Below, piece by piece: positions 28,945 through 36,973 of a DNA stretch of 50,988 bases (positions are counted from its first letter, which is position 1; every line of letters starts with the position of its first letter). The translations under genes and the position numbers were made by a program. Source of the DNA: Luteimonas suaedae (GTDB taxonomy: Bacteria > Pseudomonadota > Gammaproteobacteria > Xanthomonadales > Xanthomonadaceae); assembly GCF_008312895.1 (NCBI RefSeq), contig NZ_VSSP01000018.1, positions 1-50,988 on the forward strand. The letters run 5' to 3'. The notes beneath the pieces were generated by a model. That model did no database searches and was not told the origin of the DNA. It worked only from the letters and a program-made list of their open reading frames with translations.

Positions 28945-29645
28945 GATGCGCGCTCTTCGGCGGCGGCGGCCAGTCGGGCCGCTTCGCGCGCCAGCCGTGC
29001 GTCCAGCCGCGACAGCCGCAGGGCGTGGATGGTGAAGGCGCAGAGCGCGGTCGGGATGCCCCAGAGCGCGATGTGCAGCGGTTCCAGCACGATGCCGTTC
29101 TCGGCGTAGAAGCCCTGCATCAGCAGCACCGCAGCGAAGGCGATGAAGATGTCCTCGCCGAAGAACAGTCCGACGTTGTCGGTCGCGGCCGACAGTGCCT
29201 TCAGCCGCTCGCGTTCGGCCTCCGGTAGCGCGCCGTGACGGGCCTCGGCCGCGCCTTCGGCCATCGGCACCAGCAGCGGCCGCACCGTCTGCGGATGGCC
29301 GCCGAGGCTGTTGAGGCCGAGCGCGGCGGTGATCTGCCGCGCGGCCAGGTAGACGATCAGCAGGCGCCCGGCGGTGGCGGCGCGCAGGGTCGCGATCCAC
29401 GCCTGCGCGCGCTCCTTCAGCCCGTGGCGTTCGAGCAGTCCGATTACCGGCAGGGTGAGCAGGAAGATCGCGAGGTAGCGCTGCTTGGTGAAGGCCTCGC
29501 CCAGCAGTTGCAGTACCTCCACCGGTGTATAGCCGGCCACCAGCCCGGTGACCACGCCGGCGGTGACCACCACCAGCGCGGGATTCATGCGCAGGGCGAA
29601 CCCCAGCACCACCAGGGCGACGCCGATCAGGGGCCAGTAGCTCAT
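28941..29645 (-). CDS. DUF969 family membrane protein
   Basis: The 234-residue protein has about six hydrophobic segments, including [15 protein letters not shown] at the start, a polar loop [25 protein letters not shown], and a cytoplasmic Ala/Arg-rich tail. DUF969 and DUF979 occur as a pair and probably form one transporter. It overlaps DUF979 by four bases. The upstream gene pxpA is 133 bp away across a repeat pair. Confidence 0.85.
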   Translation of the reverse strand: MSYWPLIGVALVVLGFALRMNPALVVVTAGVVTGLVAGYTPVEVLQLLGEAFTKQRYLAIFLLTLPVIGLLERHGLKERAQAWIATLRAATAGRLLIVYLAARQITAALGLNSLGGHPQTVRPLLVPMAEGAAEARHGALPEAERERLKALSAATDNVGLFFGEDIFIAFAAVLLMQGFYAENGIVLEPLHIALWGIPTALCAFTIHALRLSRLDARLAREAARLAAAAEERAS

Positions 29646-29672
29646 GCGGGGTCCTCGGAGCGCTCAACAAAA

Positions 29673-29820
29673 TGCTCCCTCTCCCCCGACGGCGTCGGGG
29701 GAGAGGGCTGGGGTGAGGGGGCGAGCGCCGCAGGCGCGAGTGCTTTCAGTCGCCGCAACGGCAAGAGCCCCCCTCACCCTAACCCTCTCCCCCATCGCTG
29801 CGCGACGGGGGAGAGGGAAT
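29673..29820. repeat. CCCTCTCCCCC palindromes between pxpA and DUF969
   Basis: Two units, CTCCCTCTCCCCCGACGGCG (with its complement GTCGGGGGAGAGGG, then GGGGTGAGGG) at about 29673-29720 and CCTCACCCTAACCCTCTCCC…CGGGGGAGAGGG at about 29772-29818, lie in inverted orientation. The right unit extends into the 3' end of pxpA. Relatives are at 32933-33022 and 43063-43102. Confidence 0.88.
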
Positions 29821-30564
29821 ACCGGGCGCGACCACGGATACGCCGTCCGCCTCCAGCGCGTCGCGCAGCGCGCGTGCGAACGCGGCGGCGTCGGGGCGGT
29901 CGCCGTGCAGGCACAAGGTGTCGGCGCGGATCGGCACGCGGCTGCCGTCGCGGGCCTGCACCTCGCCCTCGCGCAGCATCGTGCGCACCTGCGCGAGCGC
30001 GCCGTCGAGATCCTCGATCACCGCGCCGGGCTGGCCGCGCGGAGTCAGCCGGCCGTCGGCCTCGTAGCCGCGCTCGGCGAAGACCTCCTCGGCCACCTGC
30101 AGGCCGAGCGCATGGCCCGCGTGCACCAGTTCCGAGCCGGCGAGGGCGTACAGCCACAGGTCCGCGCCGAGCGCGTGTACGGCGGCGGCAACGCCCTCGG
30201 CCACGGCCGGGTCGCGCGCGGCCAGGTTGTACAGCGCGCCGTGCGGCTTGACGTGGTGCAGGCGCGTGCCGGCGGCGTCGCAGATTGCCATCAGCGAGCG
30301 GCACTGGCGCAGCACCAGCGCATGCGCTTCCAGGGGCGAGAGCGGCAGTTCGCGGCGGCCGAAGTACGCGCGGTCCTCGAACGACGGGTGCGCGCCGATG
30401 GCGACGCCGTGGCGCAGGCACAGCGCCACCGTGGCGCGCATGCTGGCGTCGTCGCCGGCGTGGCCGCCGCAAGCGATGCTGGCCGAGCTGATGCAGGGCG
30501 CGATCGCGGCATCGTCGCCGCAACCTTCCCCGAGATCGCAGTTGAAGTCGATGCGCCTATGCAT
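29779..30564 (-). CDS. pxpA: 5-oxoprolinase subunit A PxpA (LamB/YcsF)
   Basis: The 261-residue protein is one of three subunits of the bacterial ATP-dependent 5-oxoprolinase that opens pyroglutamate to glutamate. It shows RIDFNCDLGEGCGDD, SIACGGHAGDDASM, GAHPSFED..FGRR, KPHGALYN and LCLHGD. Family proteins end near residue 248. Here the last dozen residues (GIPSPPSRSDGGEG) are encoded by an intergenic palindromic repeat, so the original stop was probably lost. It overlaps the pxpC end by eight bases. Confidence 0.95.
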   Translation of the reverse strand: MHRRIDFNCDLGEGCGDDAAIAPCISSASIACGGHAGDDASMRATVALCLRHGVAIGAHPSFEDRAYFGRRELPLSPLEAHALVLRQCRSLMAICDAAGTRLHHVKPHGALYNLAARDPAVAEGVAAAVHALGADLWLYALAGSELVHAGHALGLQVAEEVFAERGYEADGRLTPRGQPGAVIEDLDGALAQVRTMLREGEVQARDGSRVPIRADTLCLHGDRPDAAAFARALRDALEADGVSVVAPGIPSPPSRSDGGEG

Positions 30565-31522
30565 CCGCGCCTCGCCTGGAATCGATCGCCAACGCGATTC
30601 TGGTCAGGCGCTGGCGTTGCGCGCAAGCGGCCGCGTGCGCTTCGGCGGGCGTGCAGGGCGCGAACCGGAGCACATCCCCGGGCCGCAGTTGCGCCAGCCG
30701 CGGGCGGTCGGCGCGGATCGCGTGGCCGATGCGCGGATAGCCGCCGTGGGTCTGGGCATCGGCCAGCAGCACGATCGGGCAGCCGTCCGGCGGCAACTGC
30801 ACGGTGCCGGGCGCGACCGGCTCGGAGATCCGCTCGTGCATGTCCGCCAGCGCCAATGCATCGCCTTCCAGGCGCAAGCCCTGGCGGTTGCTCGCGGCGG
30901 CCACGCGCCAGCGGCCGGTGAACAGCGCGTCCACCGGCGCGGTGGCGTCACCCCCGGCCAGTACGCGGATGCGCGATGGGACCGACAGGTCGAGGTCGGG
31001 CGTTCCGTCGATCCACCATGGCGCGATCGACAACCGTTCGACGGCGGGAACGCCTTCGGCGCCGAGTTCCAGCACATCGCCTGCCGCCAGCGCGCGCCCA
31101 TGCACGCCGCCGAAGCCGCCGCGCAGGTCGGTGCTGGCGCTGCCGAGCGTGTCCGGCAGCGCCAGCCCGCCGGCGACCGCCAGGTAGGCGCGTGCACCCT
31201 TGCGGCAGCGGCCGAGGACGAGGGTGCTGCCGGCGGGCAGTTGCACCGGCCGCCAGCCCGGAATCGCGGTGCCGTCGACTTCGGCGTCGATCTCCGCGCC
31301 GCACAGCGCGATCCGCGCTGGCTTTCGGAACCGCAGCCGTGGCCCGGACAGCGCGACTTCCAGCGTCGCGGCGTCGGCGGCGTTGCCGGCCAGCAGGTTC
31401 GCCACGGCGTGCGAATACAGGTCCAGCGCGCCGGCGCTGCCGATGCCGAGATGGCGCAGGCCGACGCGGCCGTCGTCCTGCACTGTCGTCGCCAGGCCCG
31501 GCGCGAGCACCTCGATGCTCAT
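30557..31522 (-). CDS. pxpC: 5-oxoprolinase subunit C PxpC (biotin-dependent carboxyltransferase fold, KipA)
   Basis: The 321-residue protein carries the KipA/urea-amidolyase-like fold: MSIEVLAPGLATTVQDDGRVGLRHLGIGSAGALD, ALCGAEIDAEVDG, the GYPRIGHA and AQTHGGYP blocks near the C-terminus. With PxpA and PxpB it forms 5-oxoprolinase. Its ATG overlaps the pxpB stop (ATGA), and its end overlaps pxpA. Confidence 0.94.
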   Translation of the reverse strand: MSIEVLAPGLATTVQDDGRVGLRHLGIGSAGALDLYSHAVANLLAGNAADAATLEVALSGPRLRFRKPARIALCGAEIDAEVDGTAIPGWRPVQLPAGSTLVLGRCRKGARAYLAVAGGLALPDTLGSASTDLRGGFGGVHGRALAAGDVLELGAEGVPAVERLSIAPWWIDGTPDLDLSVPSRIRVLAGGDATAPVDALFTGRWRVAAASNRQGLRLEGDALALADMHERISEPVAPGTVQLPPDGCPIVLLADAQTHGGYPRIGHAIRADRPRLAQLRPGDVLRFAPCTPAEAHAAACAQRQRLTRIALAIDSRRGADA

Positions 31523-32205
31523 GCTGCCTCGTCGTCGGTGGCCGCCACGAAGCGCACGCGCCGCCCGGGTTCGAGCAGCGCCGGCGCCGGCCGCGCCGGG
31601 TCGAACAGGACCAGCGGGGTGCGGCCGAGAATGCGCCAGCCACCTGGGCTCTCGCGCGGGTAGATCCCGGTCTGCGCGCCGCCGATCGCCACGCTGCCGG
31701 CAGGAATGCGTGCGCGCGGGGTATCCATGCGCGGCATCGCCAGGCGTGGATCGAGCCCGAGCAGGTACGGGAAGCCCGGTGCGAATCCCAGCATCGCCAC
31801 CCGGTAGTCGCCGGCCGTGTGCAGCGCGATCACTTCCTCGGCGGTGATGTCGGCATGCGCGGCCACGGCCTCCAGGTCGGGTCCGTGCTCGCCGCCGTAG
31901 CGGACCGGGATCTCGAGCGGCGGCTGGTGGCCCGGGTCGCGGTCGCCGGCCGCGGCCAGGTCTTGTGCCTGCAGCCAGCGCTCGGCGTGCTGCAGCGGGT
32001 CGTCGTCCGGGTCGGAACGATCGTCGTCGACGAACAACGCCAGCGATGCGTACGCCGGTACGATGTCACACAGCCACGGCGGCCGCCGGGCGTCGATGAC
32101 CGCGGCCAGCGCGTGCACGCGGCGGTTGGTGTCGTCGTCGATGCGTTCGCCCAGGCGCAGCAGCAGCGCCTCCTCGCCCAGGCGTTCGATCGTGAAGCCG
32201 GTCAC
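31519..32205 (-). CDS. pxpB: 5-oxoprolinase subunit B PxpB (KipI-like)
   Basis: The 228-residue protein has the KipI/AHS1 signature: FTIERLGEEALLLRLG at the N-terminus, VRYGGEHGPDLEAVA, and GFAPGFPYLLGLDPRLAMPR…IPAGSVAIGGAQTGIYPRESPGGW. The preferred start is a GTG at 32205 (VTGFTIERL), which overlaps the upstream HIT gene stop as GTGA. Translation of HIT, pxpB, pxpC and pxpA thus looks coupled throughout. Confidence 0.94.
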   Translation of the reverse strand: MTGFTIERLGEEALLLRLGERIDDDTNRRVHALAAVIDARRPPWLCDIVPAYASLALFVDDDRSDPDDDPLQHAERWLQAQDLAAAGDRDPGHQPPLEIPVRYGGEHGPDLEAVAAHADITAEEVIALHTAGDYRVAMLGFAPGFPYLLGLDPRLAMPRMDTPRARIPAGSVAIGGAQTGIYPRESPGGWRILGRTPLVLFDPARPAPALLEPGRRVRFVAATDDEAA

Positions 32206-32630
32206 CCCGGCAGCGCGTCGCGCAGGCGCGCCACTCGCTCGACCAGCGCCTCGGGCGTGTACGGCCGCGCCGCCACCCGGCCCCAGACCGGCGCCGGCCA
32301 GGCGGGATCGTGCTCGAACCGCGCGATCGCGTGGACGTGCAGCTGCGGCACCAGGTTGCCGAGCGCGGCGACGTTGAGCTTGTACGGCCGGAACACCTCG
32401 CGCAGCAGGCGCGAGGTGCGGTCGATCTCGTCGGCCAGCGCATGGCGATGGTCGGGCGCCAGGTCGATCAGCTCGCGCGCGTCGGCGATGCGCGGCACCA
32501 GCACCAGCCAGGGATAGTTGGCGTCGTCCATCAGGCGCAGTTCGCACAGCGGCAGCGAGGCCAGCGGGTGGGTGTCGGTGGCCAATTGCGGGTGCAGGGT
32601 GAAGCCGTCGGTGGTGGCGGATCGGTTCAT
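32202..32630 (-). CDS. HIT-family protein
   Basis: The 142-residue protein belongs to the histidine-triad fold, with WLVLVPRIADARELIDL and QLHVHAIARFEHDPAWPAPVWG near the C-terminus. The triad reads Q-L-H-V-H-A-I, with Gln at the first of the classical HxHxH positions, a form seen in some bacterial HIT proteins. Function is probably nucleotide-ester hydrolysis, but the substrate is unknown. It is the first gene of the 5-oxoprolinase operon and overlaps pxpB by four bases. Confidence 0.9.
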   Translation of the reverse strand: MNRSATTDGFTLHPQLATDTHPLASLPLCELRLMDDANYPWLVLVPRIADARELIDLAPDHRHALADEIDRTSRLLREVFRPYKLNVAALGNLVPQLHVHAIARFEHDPAWPAPVWGRVAARPYTPEALVERVARLRDALPG

Positions 32631-33086
32631 CGTGTTTGGGCCGGGCGTAGCGTCGGGGGCGGGTGCTTCGTGGTTTCCGCAGCCGCAGATCAAGGAAATG
32701 GCGACGTACCGCCCCCTCTCCCGTTTACGGGGCGAGAGCACGCGGCTTGCGCGCCAATGGCGCGCGTGTGATCGAGCGCCCGCTCCGCTGGAGCGGGCCG
32801 GGGCGCGGAGCGGGGTTGGGGTGAGGGGAACGCCGGAGCAGGCGGCAATTGGGTACAGGTGGTGCTTCGAGTGTCAGCTTTTACCGCACTCGGGCTGATG
32901 TTGGAGAGCCGACCGCATCGGCTCCGCCATGCCCTCACCCCAGCCCTCTCCCGCAAGCGGGAGAGGGAGCAGAGCGTGGGATCCCGCAGGCGGGAGAGGG
33001 AGCAGAGCGCGGGATCCCGCAGGCGAGGGCGGGGCAGGGCGCGGGATGCGTCCGGAAGCCATCAGAGCGGGCGTCACGGACATGCA
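32631..33086. repeat. Repeat-rich gap HIT / dienelactone hydrolase
   Basis: No gene is supported in 456 bp. The gap holds CCCTCTCCCGTTTACGGGGCGAGAG (as a loose palindrome near 32712), CCCTCACCCCAGCCCTCTCC…GCGGGAGAGGG at about 32933-32966, then two tandem 33-bp units (GCGGGAGAGGGAGCAGAGCG followed by TGGGATCCCGCAG) at 32957-32989 and 32990-33022. The HIT promoter must lie close to 32640-32700 on the minus strand. Confidence 0.8.
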
Positions 33087-33761
33087 TCACGACAGTGCCT
33101 TCTCCAAGAAGGCCAGCGTGCGCCGGTGCGCCAGTGCGGCGCTCGGCGCGTGGTAGTGGCGCGGGTCGACGTCGCGGTTGAAGCCGTGCCCGGCGTCCTC
33201 GTAGACGTGGATTTCGGCTTCGGGCAGGTGTTTGCGATGCGCCTCGATGTCCGCCGCCGGAATCGAGGCGTCGTCGCCGCCGAAATGCAGCAGCAGCGGC
33301 GCGAGCGGCTGTTCTTCCTCCAGCAACGGCACCGTGCGCGCGCCGTAATAGCTGACCGCGGGCAGGCCGAGCCGGGTGTTGGCGAGGAAGGCGACGCTGC
33401 CGCCCCAGCAGAAGCCGATCGCCGCGACCTTGTGGCCTTCGGCCTGCAGCGGCAGCGCGGCGGCGGCGACCAGTTGCACCGCGCGGTCGAACCCCAGCGC
33501 CGACGCCAGCTCGCGCCCACGCGCGAACCCGTCTTCGCCGTAGTCCAGCTCGACGTTGCGTTCCACCGGGTCGTACAGCGCCGGCGCCAGCGCCACGTAG
33601 CCCTCGGCCGCGTAGCGCTCGACCACGCTGCGCATATGCGTGTTGACGCCGAAGATCTCCTGGATCACCACGATCCCGCCGCGCGGCGCGCCGTGCGGCG
33701 GATCCGCGCGCCAGCCGTCGATCGTGCCGTGCGCTGTCGCAATCGCGATGTCCCGGCCCAT
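33087..33761 (-). CDS. Dienelactone hydrolase family protein
   Basis: The 224-residue alpha/beta-hydrolase has the DLH catalytic triad Cys118 (AIGFCWGGS), Asp163 or 164 (FGGDDASIP) and His192 (DAGHGFN), plus the family Glu35 (VIQEIFG) that tunes the Cys. It probably hydrolyses a lactone or similar ester; no aromatic-catabolism genes are near, so the true substrate is unknown. The frame extends upstream into REP DNA, but the family start fits the ATG at 33761 (MGRDIAIATAHGTIDGW). Confidence 0.93.
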   Translation of the reverse strand: MGRDIAIATAHGTIDGWRADPPHGAPRGGIVVIQEIFGVNTHMRSVVERYAAEGYVALAPALYDPVERNVELDYGEDGFARGRELASALGFDRAVQLVAAAALPLQAEGHKVAAIGFCWGGSVAFLANTRLGLPAVSYYGARTVPLLEEEQPLAPLLLHFGGDDASIPAADIEAHRKHLPEAEIHVYEDAGHGFNRDVDPRHYHAPSAALAHRRTLAFLEKALS

Positions 33762-33830
33762 CGGCAACTCCCTTCCGCTGCGTCGGGTCGATTCTAACGC
33801 CGGATGGAGAAGGCCCATGTGGAGGTGCCC

Positions 33831-33972
33831 GTAGGAGCGCGCCATGCGCGCGATACCGCGGGCATTTCCCCGCCTGCGAATTTCGGCGACCGGCGCGCCT
33901 GCCGGTCCGAAATCGCGGCATCCACCGGATCCGGCCGATACCCGCGGCATCGCGCGCATGGCGCGCTCCTAC
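33831..33972. repeat. Composite GTAG-REP element, copy A6
   Basis: A full 142-bp composite, same orientation as A4 and A5, upstream of the dienelactone hydrolase gene. A right-arm half copy (GGCACCCGCGGTATCGCGCG … CTCCTAC) is at 34091-34126. Confidence 0.92.
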
Positions 33973-34010
33973 GGGGTGGGTCGCGTTCGCATTCGTGCAG
34001 CGCCGCCGTG

Positions 34011-34084
34011 GTATCGCGCCAAGGCTTCGCCGCGATCGGCGTCAGTCGCGGTCTTCGGACAATTCGCGGCCGATCACATCGGAT
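34011..34084 (-). repeat. Degenerate duplicate of the isovaleryl-CoA dehydrogenase 3' end
   Basis: The minus strand reads a remnant equivalent to the last residues of the neighbouring gene (…VIGRELSEDRD-stop against …[15 protein letters not shown]), plus about 30 bp beyond the stop. It is about 85% identical to 34143-34216 and is separated from it by a half REP. It cannot encode a complete protein. Confidence 0.8.
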
Positions 34085-34090
34085 TCTTTC

Positions 34091-34126
34091 GGCACCCGCG
34101 GTATCGCGCGCATGGCGCGCTCCTAC
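34091..34126. repeat. Half GTAG-REP
   Basis: Only the right arm of the composite (GGCACCCGCGGTATCGCGCG, then CATGGCGCGCTCCTAC) is present, inserted between the two copies of the isovaleryl-CoA dehydrogenase 3' end. Confidence 0.85.
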
Positions 34127-34177
34127 GGTGTGGATCGCCGTCGCGATATTGCGCCAAGGGTCGCGCCGCGATCGGCG

Positions 34178-35335
34178 TCAGCCGCGGTCCTCGAACAGTT
34201 CGCGGCCGATCAGCATGCGGCGGATCTCATTGGTGCCGGCGCCGATCGCGTACAGCTTGGCGTCGCGCAGGATGCGGCCGGTCGGGTATTCGTTGATGTA
34301 ACCGTTGCCACCCAGCGACTGGATCGCCTCCAGCGCCACCTGCACCGCGGCCTCGGTGGCCTGCAGCAGGCAGGCGGCGGCGTCGATGCGCGACCTGTGG
34401 CCGGCGTCGTAGTCGCGCGCCACCTGGTAGGCGAACGCGCGCGAGCACTGCAGCGCGGTGTACATGTCGGCGAGCTTCGCCTGCATGATCCCGAACGTGC
34501 CGATCGGCGCATCGAACTGCCGCCGCTCGCGCACGTAGGGCAGGGTGATGTCGAGGGCCGATTGCATCAGCCCCAGCGGCCCACCGGTCAGCACCAGGCG
34601 CTCGGTGTTGAGGCCGCTCATCAGCACGCGCACGCCCTGGTGCACCCCGCCCAGCACGTTCTCGTCCGGGATCTCGCAATCCTCGAACACCAGCTCGCAG
34701 GTGTTGGAGCCGCGCATGCCCAGCTTGTCGAGCTTCTGCGCGGTCTTGTAGCCCTTCATCCCCTTCTCGACGATGAAGGCGGTCATGCACTGGCTGCCCG
34801 CGTCCTTGCCGGCGGTGCGCATGTAGACCACCAGCACATCGGCCTCGGGGCCGTTGGTGATCCACATCTTGCTGCCGTTGGCGATCCACACATCGCCCTT
34901 CTTTTCCGCGCGGCAGCTCATCGAGCCCACCACGTCGGAACCGGCGCCCGGCTCGCTCATCGCCAGCGCACCCTTCCATTCGCCGCTGCACAGCTTCGGC
35001 AGGTACTTCTCGCGCTGCGCCTGGTTGCCGTTGACGTACAGGTTCGACACGCACAGATTGGAATGCGCGCCGTAGCTCAGCCCCACCGAACCGGAGGCGC
35101 GCGAGATTTCCTCCATCGCCACCAGGTGGGCGAGGAACCCCATCCCGCTGCCGCCGAACTCGTCCGGCACCGTCATCCCCAGCAGCCCCATCTCGCCGAG
35201 TTTCGGCCACAGGTCCTGCGGGAACGCGTTCTCCTGGTCGATCGCCTCGGCCCGCGGCGCGATTTCCGCCTCGGCAAAGCGCCGCACCGCGTCGCGCAGG
35301 GCGTCGAGTTCCTCACCGAGTGGAAATGTACGCAT
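34178..35335 (-). CDS. ivd: Isovaleryl-CoA dehydrogenase
   Basis: The 385-residue acyl-CoA dehydrogenase oxidises isovaleryl-CoA in leucine breakdown. FAD and substrate motifs [32 protein letters not shown] and the C-terminal [39 protein letters not shown] are present. The catalytic base is at Glu245 in [13 protein letters not shown], the position used by isovaleryl-CoA dehydrogenases rather than the C-terminal Glu of short-chain enzymes. Leucine dehydrogenase lies upstream on the same strand. Its 3' end is duplicated at 34011-34084. Confidence 0.94.
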   Translation of the reverse strand: MRTFPLGEELDALRDAVRRFAEAEIAPRAEAIDQENAFPQDLWPKLGEMGLLGMTVPDEFGGSGMGFLAHLVAMEEISRASGSVGLSYGAHSNLCVSNLYVNGNQAQREKYLPKLCSGEWKGALAMSEPGAGSDVVGSMSCRAEKKGDVWIANGSKMWITNGPEADVLVVYMRTAGKDAGSQCMTAFIVEKGMKGYKTAQKLDKLGMRGSNTCELVFEDCEIPDENVLGGVHQGVRVLMSGLNTERLVLTGGPLGLMQSALDITLPYVRERRQFDAPIGTFGIMQAKLADMYTALQCSRAFAYQVARDYDAGHRSRIDAAACLLQATEAAVQVALEAIQSLGGNGYINEYPTGRILRDAKLYAIGAGTNEIRRMLIGRELFEDRG

Positions 35336-35346
35336 AGGCTAGAAAC

Positions 35347-35459
35347 GAGTGGAGAGAAGTGAGAAATGAGAGAAAGAAAAAGCAGTGGCAACGGCGCAGG
35401 GTCAGGGGGGAGGGAGTGAGCATAGCTGCTCTTACTCGTTTCTCACTCCTCTCCACTCA
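35347..35459. repeat. Inverted repeat GAGTGGAGAGAAGTGAGAAA between ldh and ivd
   Basis: Arms GAGTGGAGAGAAGTGAGAAA (35347-35366) and TTTCTCACTCCTCTCCACTC (35439-35458) are complementary with one mismatch and flank about 70 bp. They could fold in the ldh-ivd transcript and affect termination or differential stability, but there is no T run. Confidence 0.8.
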
Positions 35460-35467
35460 CTCCTGCT

Positions 35468-36568
35468 CTAGTGTCCTCGAACACGCCCCTGGAAACGCGG
35501 CGCCGCGCGGCCCAGCGGCAGCTTCAGCTTGCCGATGATCTCGATGCGCTCCTCGGCCAGGCGGTCGGCGGCCTTGTAGGTCGGGATGCGGTCGCGCTCG
35601 GAGATCTCGTAGATGCGCGCCAGGTTGTGGTAGATCGTGCGCATCATGCGCATCGCGCGTTCGCGGTTGTAGCCGTCGATCTCCAGCGACACGTTCATCA
35701 CGCCGCCGGCGTTGACCGCGTAGTCCGGCGCGTACAGGATCCCGCGCTTCTCCACCTCGTCGCCGATCTCGTTGGTCGCCAGCTGGTTGTTGGCGGCGCC
35801 GCAGATGACCTTGGCCTTCAGGCGCGGCAGGGTGTCCTCGTTGACGGTGCCGCCCAGCGCGCACGGCGAGTACACGTCGGCGGCGACGTCGTAGATGTCG
35901 TCCAGGCCCACCGCCTCGGCGCCGTACTCGCTCACCGCGCGGTCCACGCGCTCCTTGTTGATGTCGGTGACGAAGATCTTCGCGCCGCGCTCCTTGAGCA
36001 GCTTCACGAACTCGATGCCGACATGGCCCAGGCCCTGCACCGCGTAGCTGTACTTGCCGACTTCCTCGTCGCCGAACTTCCGGTTCAGCGAGGCCATCAG
36101 GCCCTGCAGCGTGCCGTAGGCGGTGAATGGCGACGGATCGCCGGAACCGCCGTGCACCTGGTGCACGCCGGTCACGTACTCGGTCTCGCGGTACACGAAC
36201 TCCATGTCGTTGACGTCGATGCCGACGTCCTCGGCGGTGATGTAGCGCCCGCCCAGCGACTCGACGAACTGGCCGAACGCGCGGAACAGCGCCTCGGACT
36301 TGTCGCTGGCCGGATCGCCGATGATCACCGCCTTGCCGCCGCCGATGTTCAGGCCCGCCACCGCGTTCTTGTAGGTCATGCCACGCGACAGGCGCAGCAC
36401 GTCGTTCAGCGCTTCCTGCTCGCTCTTGTACGGCCACATGCGGGTGCCGCCCAGGGCCGGGCCCAGCACCGTGTTGTGGATCGCGATGATGGCCTTCAGG
36501 CCCGCGTCCTTGTTGTGGCAGAACACGATCTGCTCATGGCCGTACTTGTCGAGGTGTTCGAAAATCAT
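35468..36568 (-). CDS. ldh: Leucine dehydrogenase (Glu/Leu/Phe/Val dehydrogenase)
   Basis: The 366-residue NAD-dependent enzyme deaminates leucine, valine and isoleucine to their 2-oxo acids. It has the dimerisation/N-terminal block LGGTRMWPY, catalytic lysines K67 (MTYKNA) and K79 (IGGGKAVI), matching K68/K80 of Bacillus leucine dehydrogenases, and a Rossmann motif VQGLGHVG near 180. The start MIFEHLDKYGHEQIVF is typical of the family. With ivd and icmF it makes a local branched-chain catabolic group that can feed iso-branched fatty-acid synthesis. Confidence 0.93.
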   Translation of the reverse strand: MIFEHLDKYGHEQIVFCHNKDAGLKAIIAIHNTVLGPALGGTRMWPYKSEQEALNDVLRLSRGMTYKNAVAGLNIGGGKAVIIGDPASDKSEALFRAFGQFVESLGGRYITAEDVGIDVNDMEFVYRETEYVTGVHQVHGGSGDPSPFTAYGTLQGLMASLNRKFGDEEVGKYSYAVQGLGHVGIEFVKLLKERGAKIFVTDINKERVDRAVSEYGAEAVGLDDIYDVAADVYSPCALGGTVNEDTLPRLKAKVICGAANNQLATNEIGDEVEKRGILYAPDYAVNAGGVMNVSLEIDGYNRERAMRMMRTIYHNLARIYEISERDRIPTYKAADRLAEERIEIIGKLKLPLGRAAPRFQGRVRGH

Positions 36569-36817
36569 CGCAAACTCCGCTGCGGCGAGGATTCGCTGTG
36601 GCGAACGACGCCGGCCGTTTTTAGGGTGGGTGGTGATGCTGGACGTGAAGCGGCGCCAAACAGGCGCCGATGGGGGCCGCATTCTACGCCTGTCCCTGGA
36701 CAAAAGCCCGCATGGCCCGGCGCGGCGGTGCCGCGCGCGAACCGCGCGAACGCGCCGCAGCCGGGCGACGACGCGCCGCCGCGTGGCTTCCGGCGCGGGT
36801 GGTAGCCGCCCCCACCC
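36569..36817. other. Intergenic region upstream of ldh
   Basis: This stretch presumably holds the ldh promoter on the minus strand. It contains GGCGCCAAACAGGCGCC, a small palindrome at about 36652-36668, and GC-rich sequence. I see no convincing gene in any frame; the open frames present lack family features and cross into the REP. Confidence 0.5.
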
Positions 36818-36959
36818 GTAGGAGCGCGCCATGCGCGCGATGCCGCGGGTGTTGGCAGGATCCGGTGAATGCCGCGATTCTGGACCGGCAGGCGCGCCGG
36901 TCACCGAAATCCGCGGGCGGCGCCATGCCCGCGGCATCGCGCGCATGGCGCGCTCCTAC
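36818..36959. repeat. Composite GTAG-REP element, copy A7 (opposite orientation)
   Basis: A 142-bp composite whose inner segment is the reverse complement of that in the other copies (here GGACCGGCAGGCGCGCCGGT). It lies between the cardiolipin-synthase-like gene and ldh, just past the stop of the former. Confidence 0.92.
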
Positions 36960-36973
36960 GGGGGTGGTAACGG

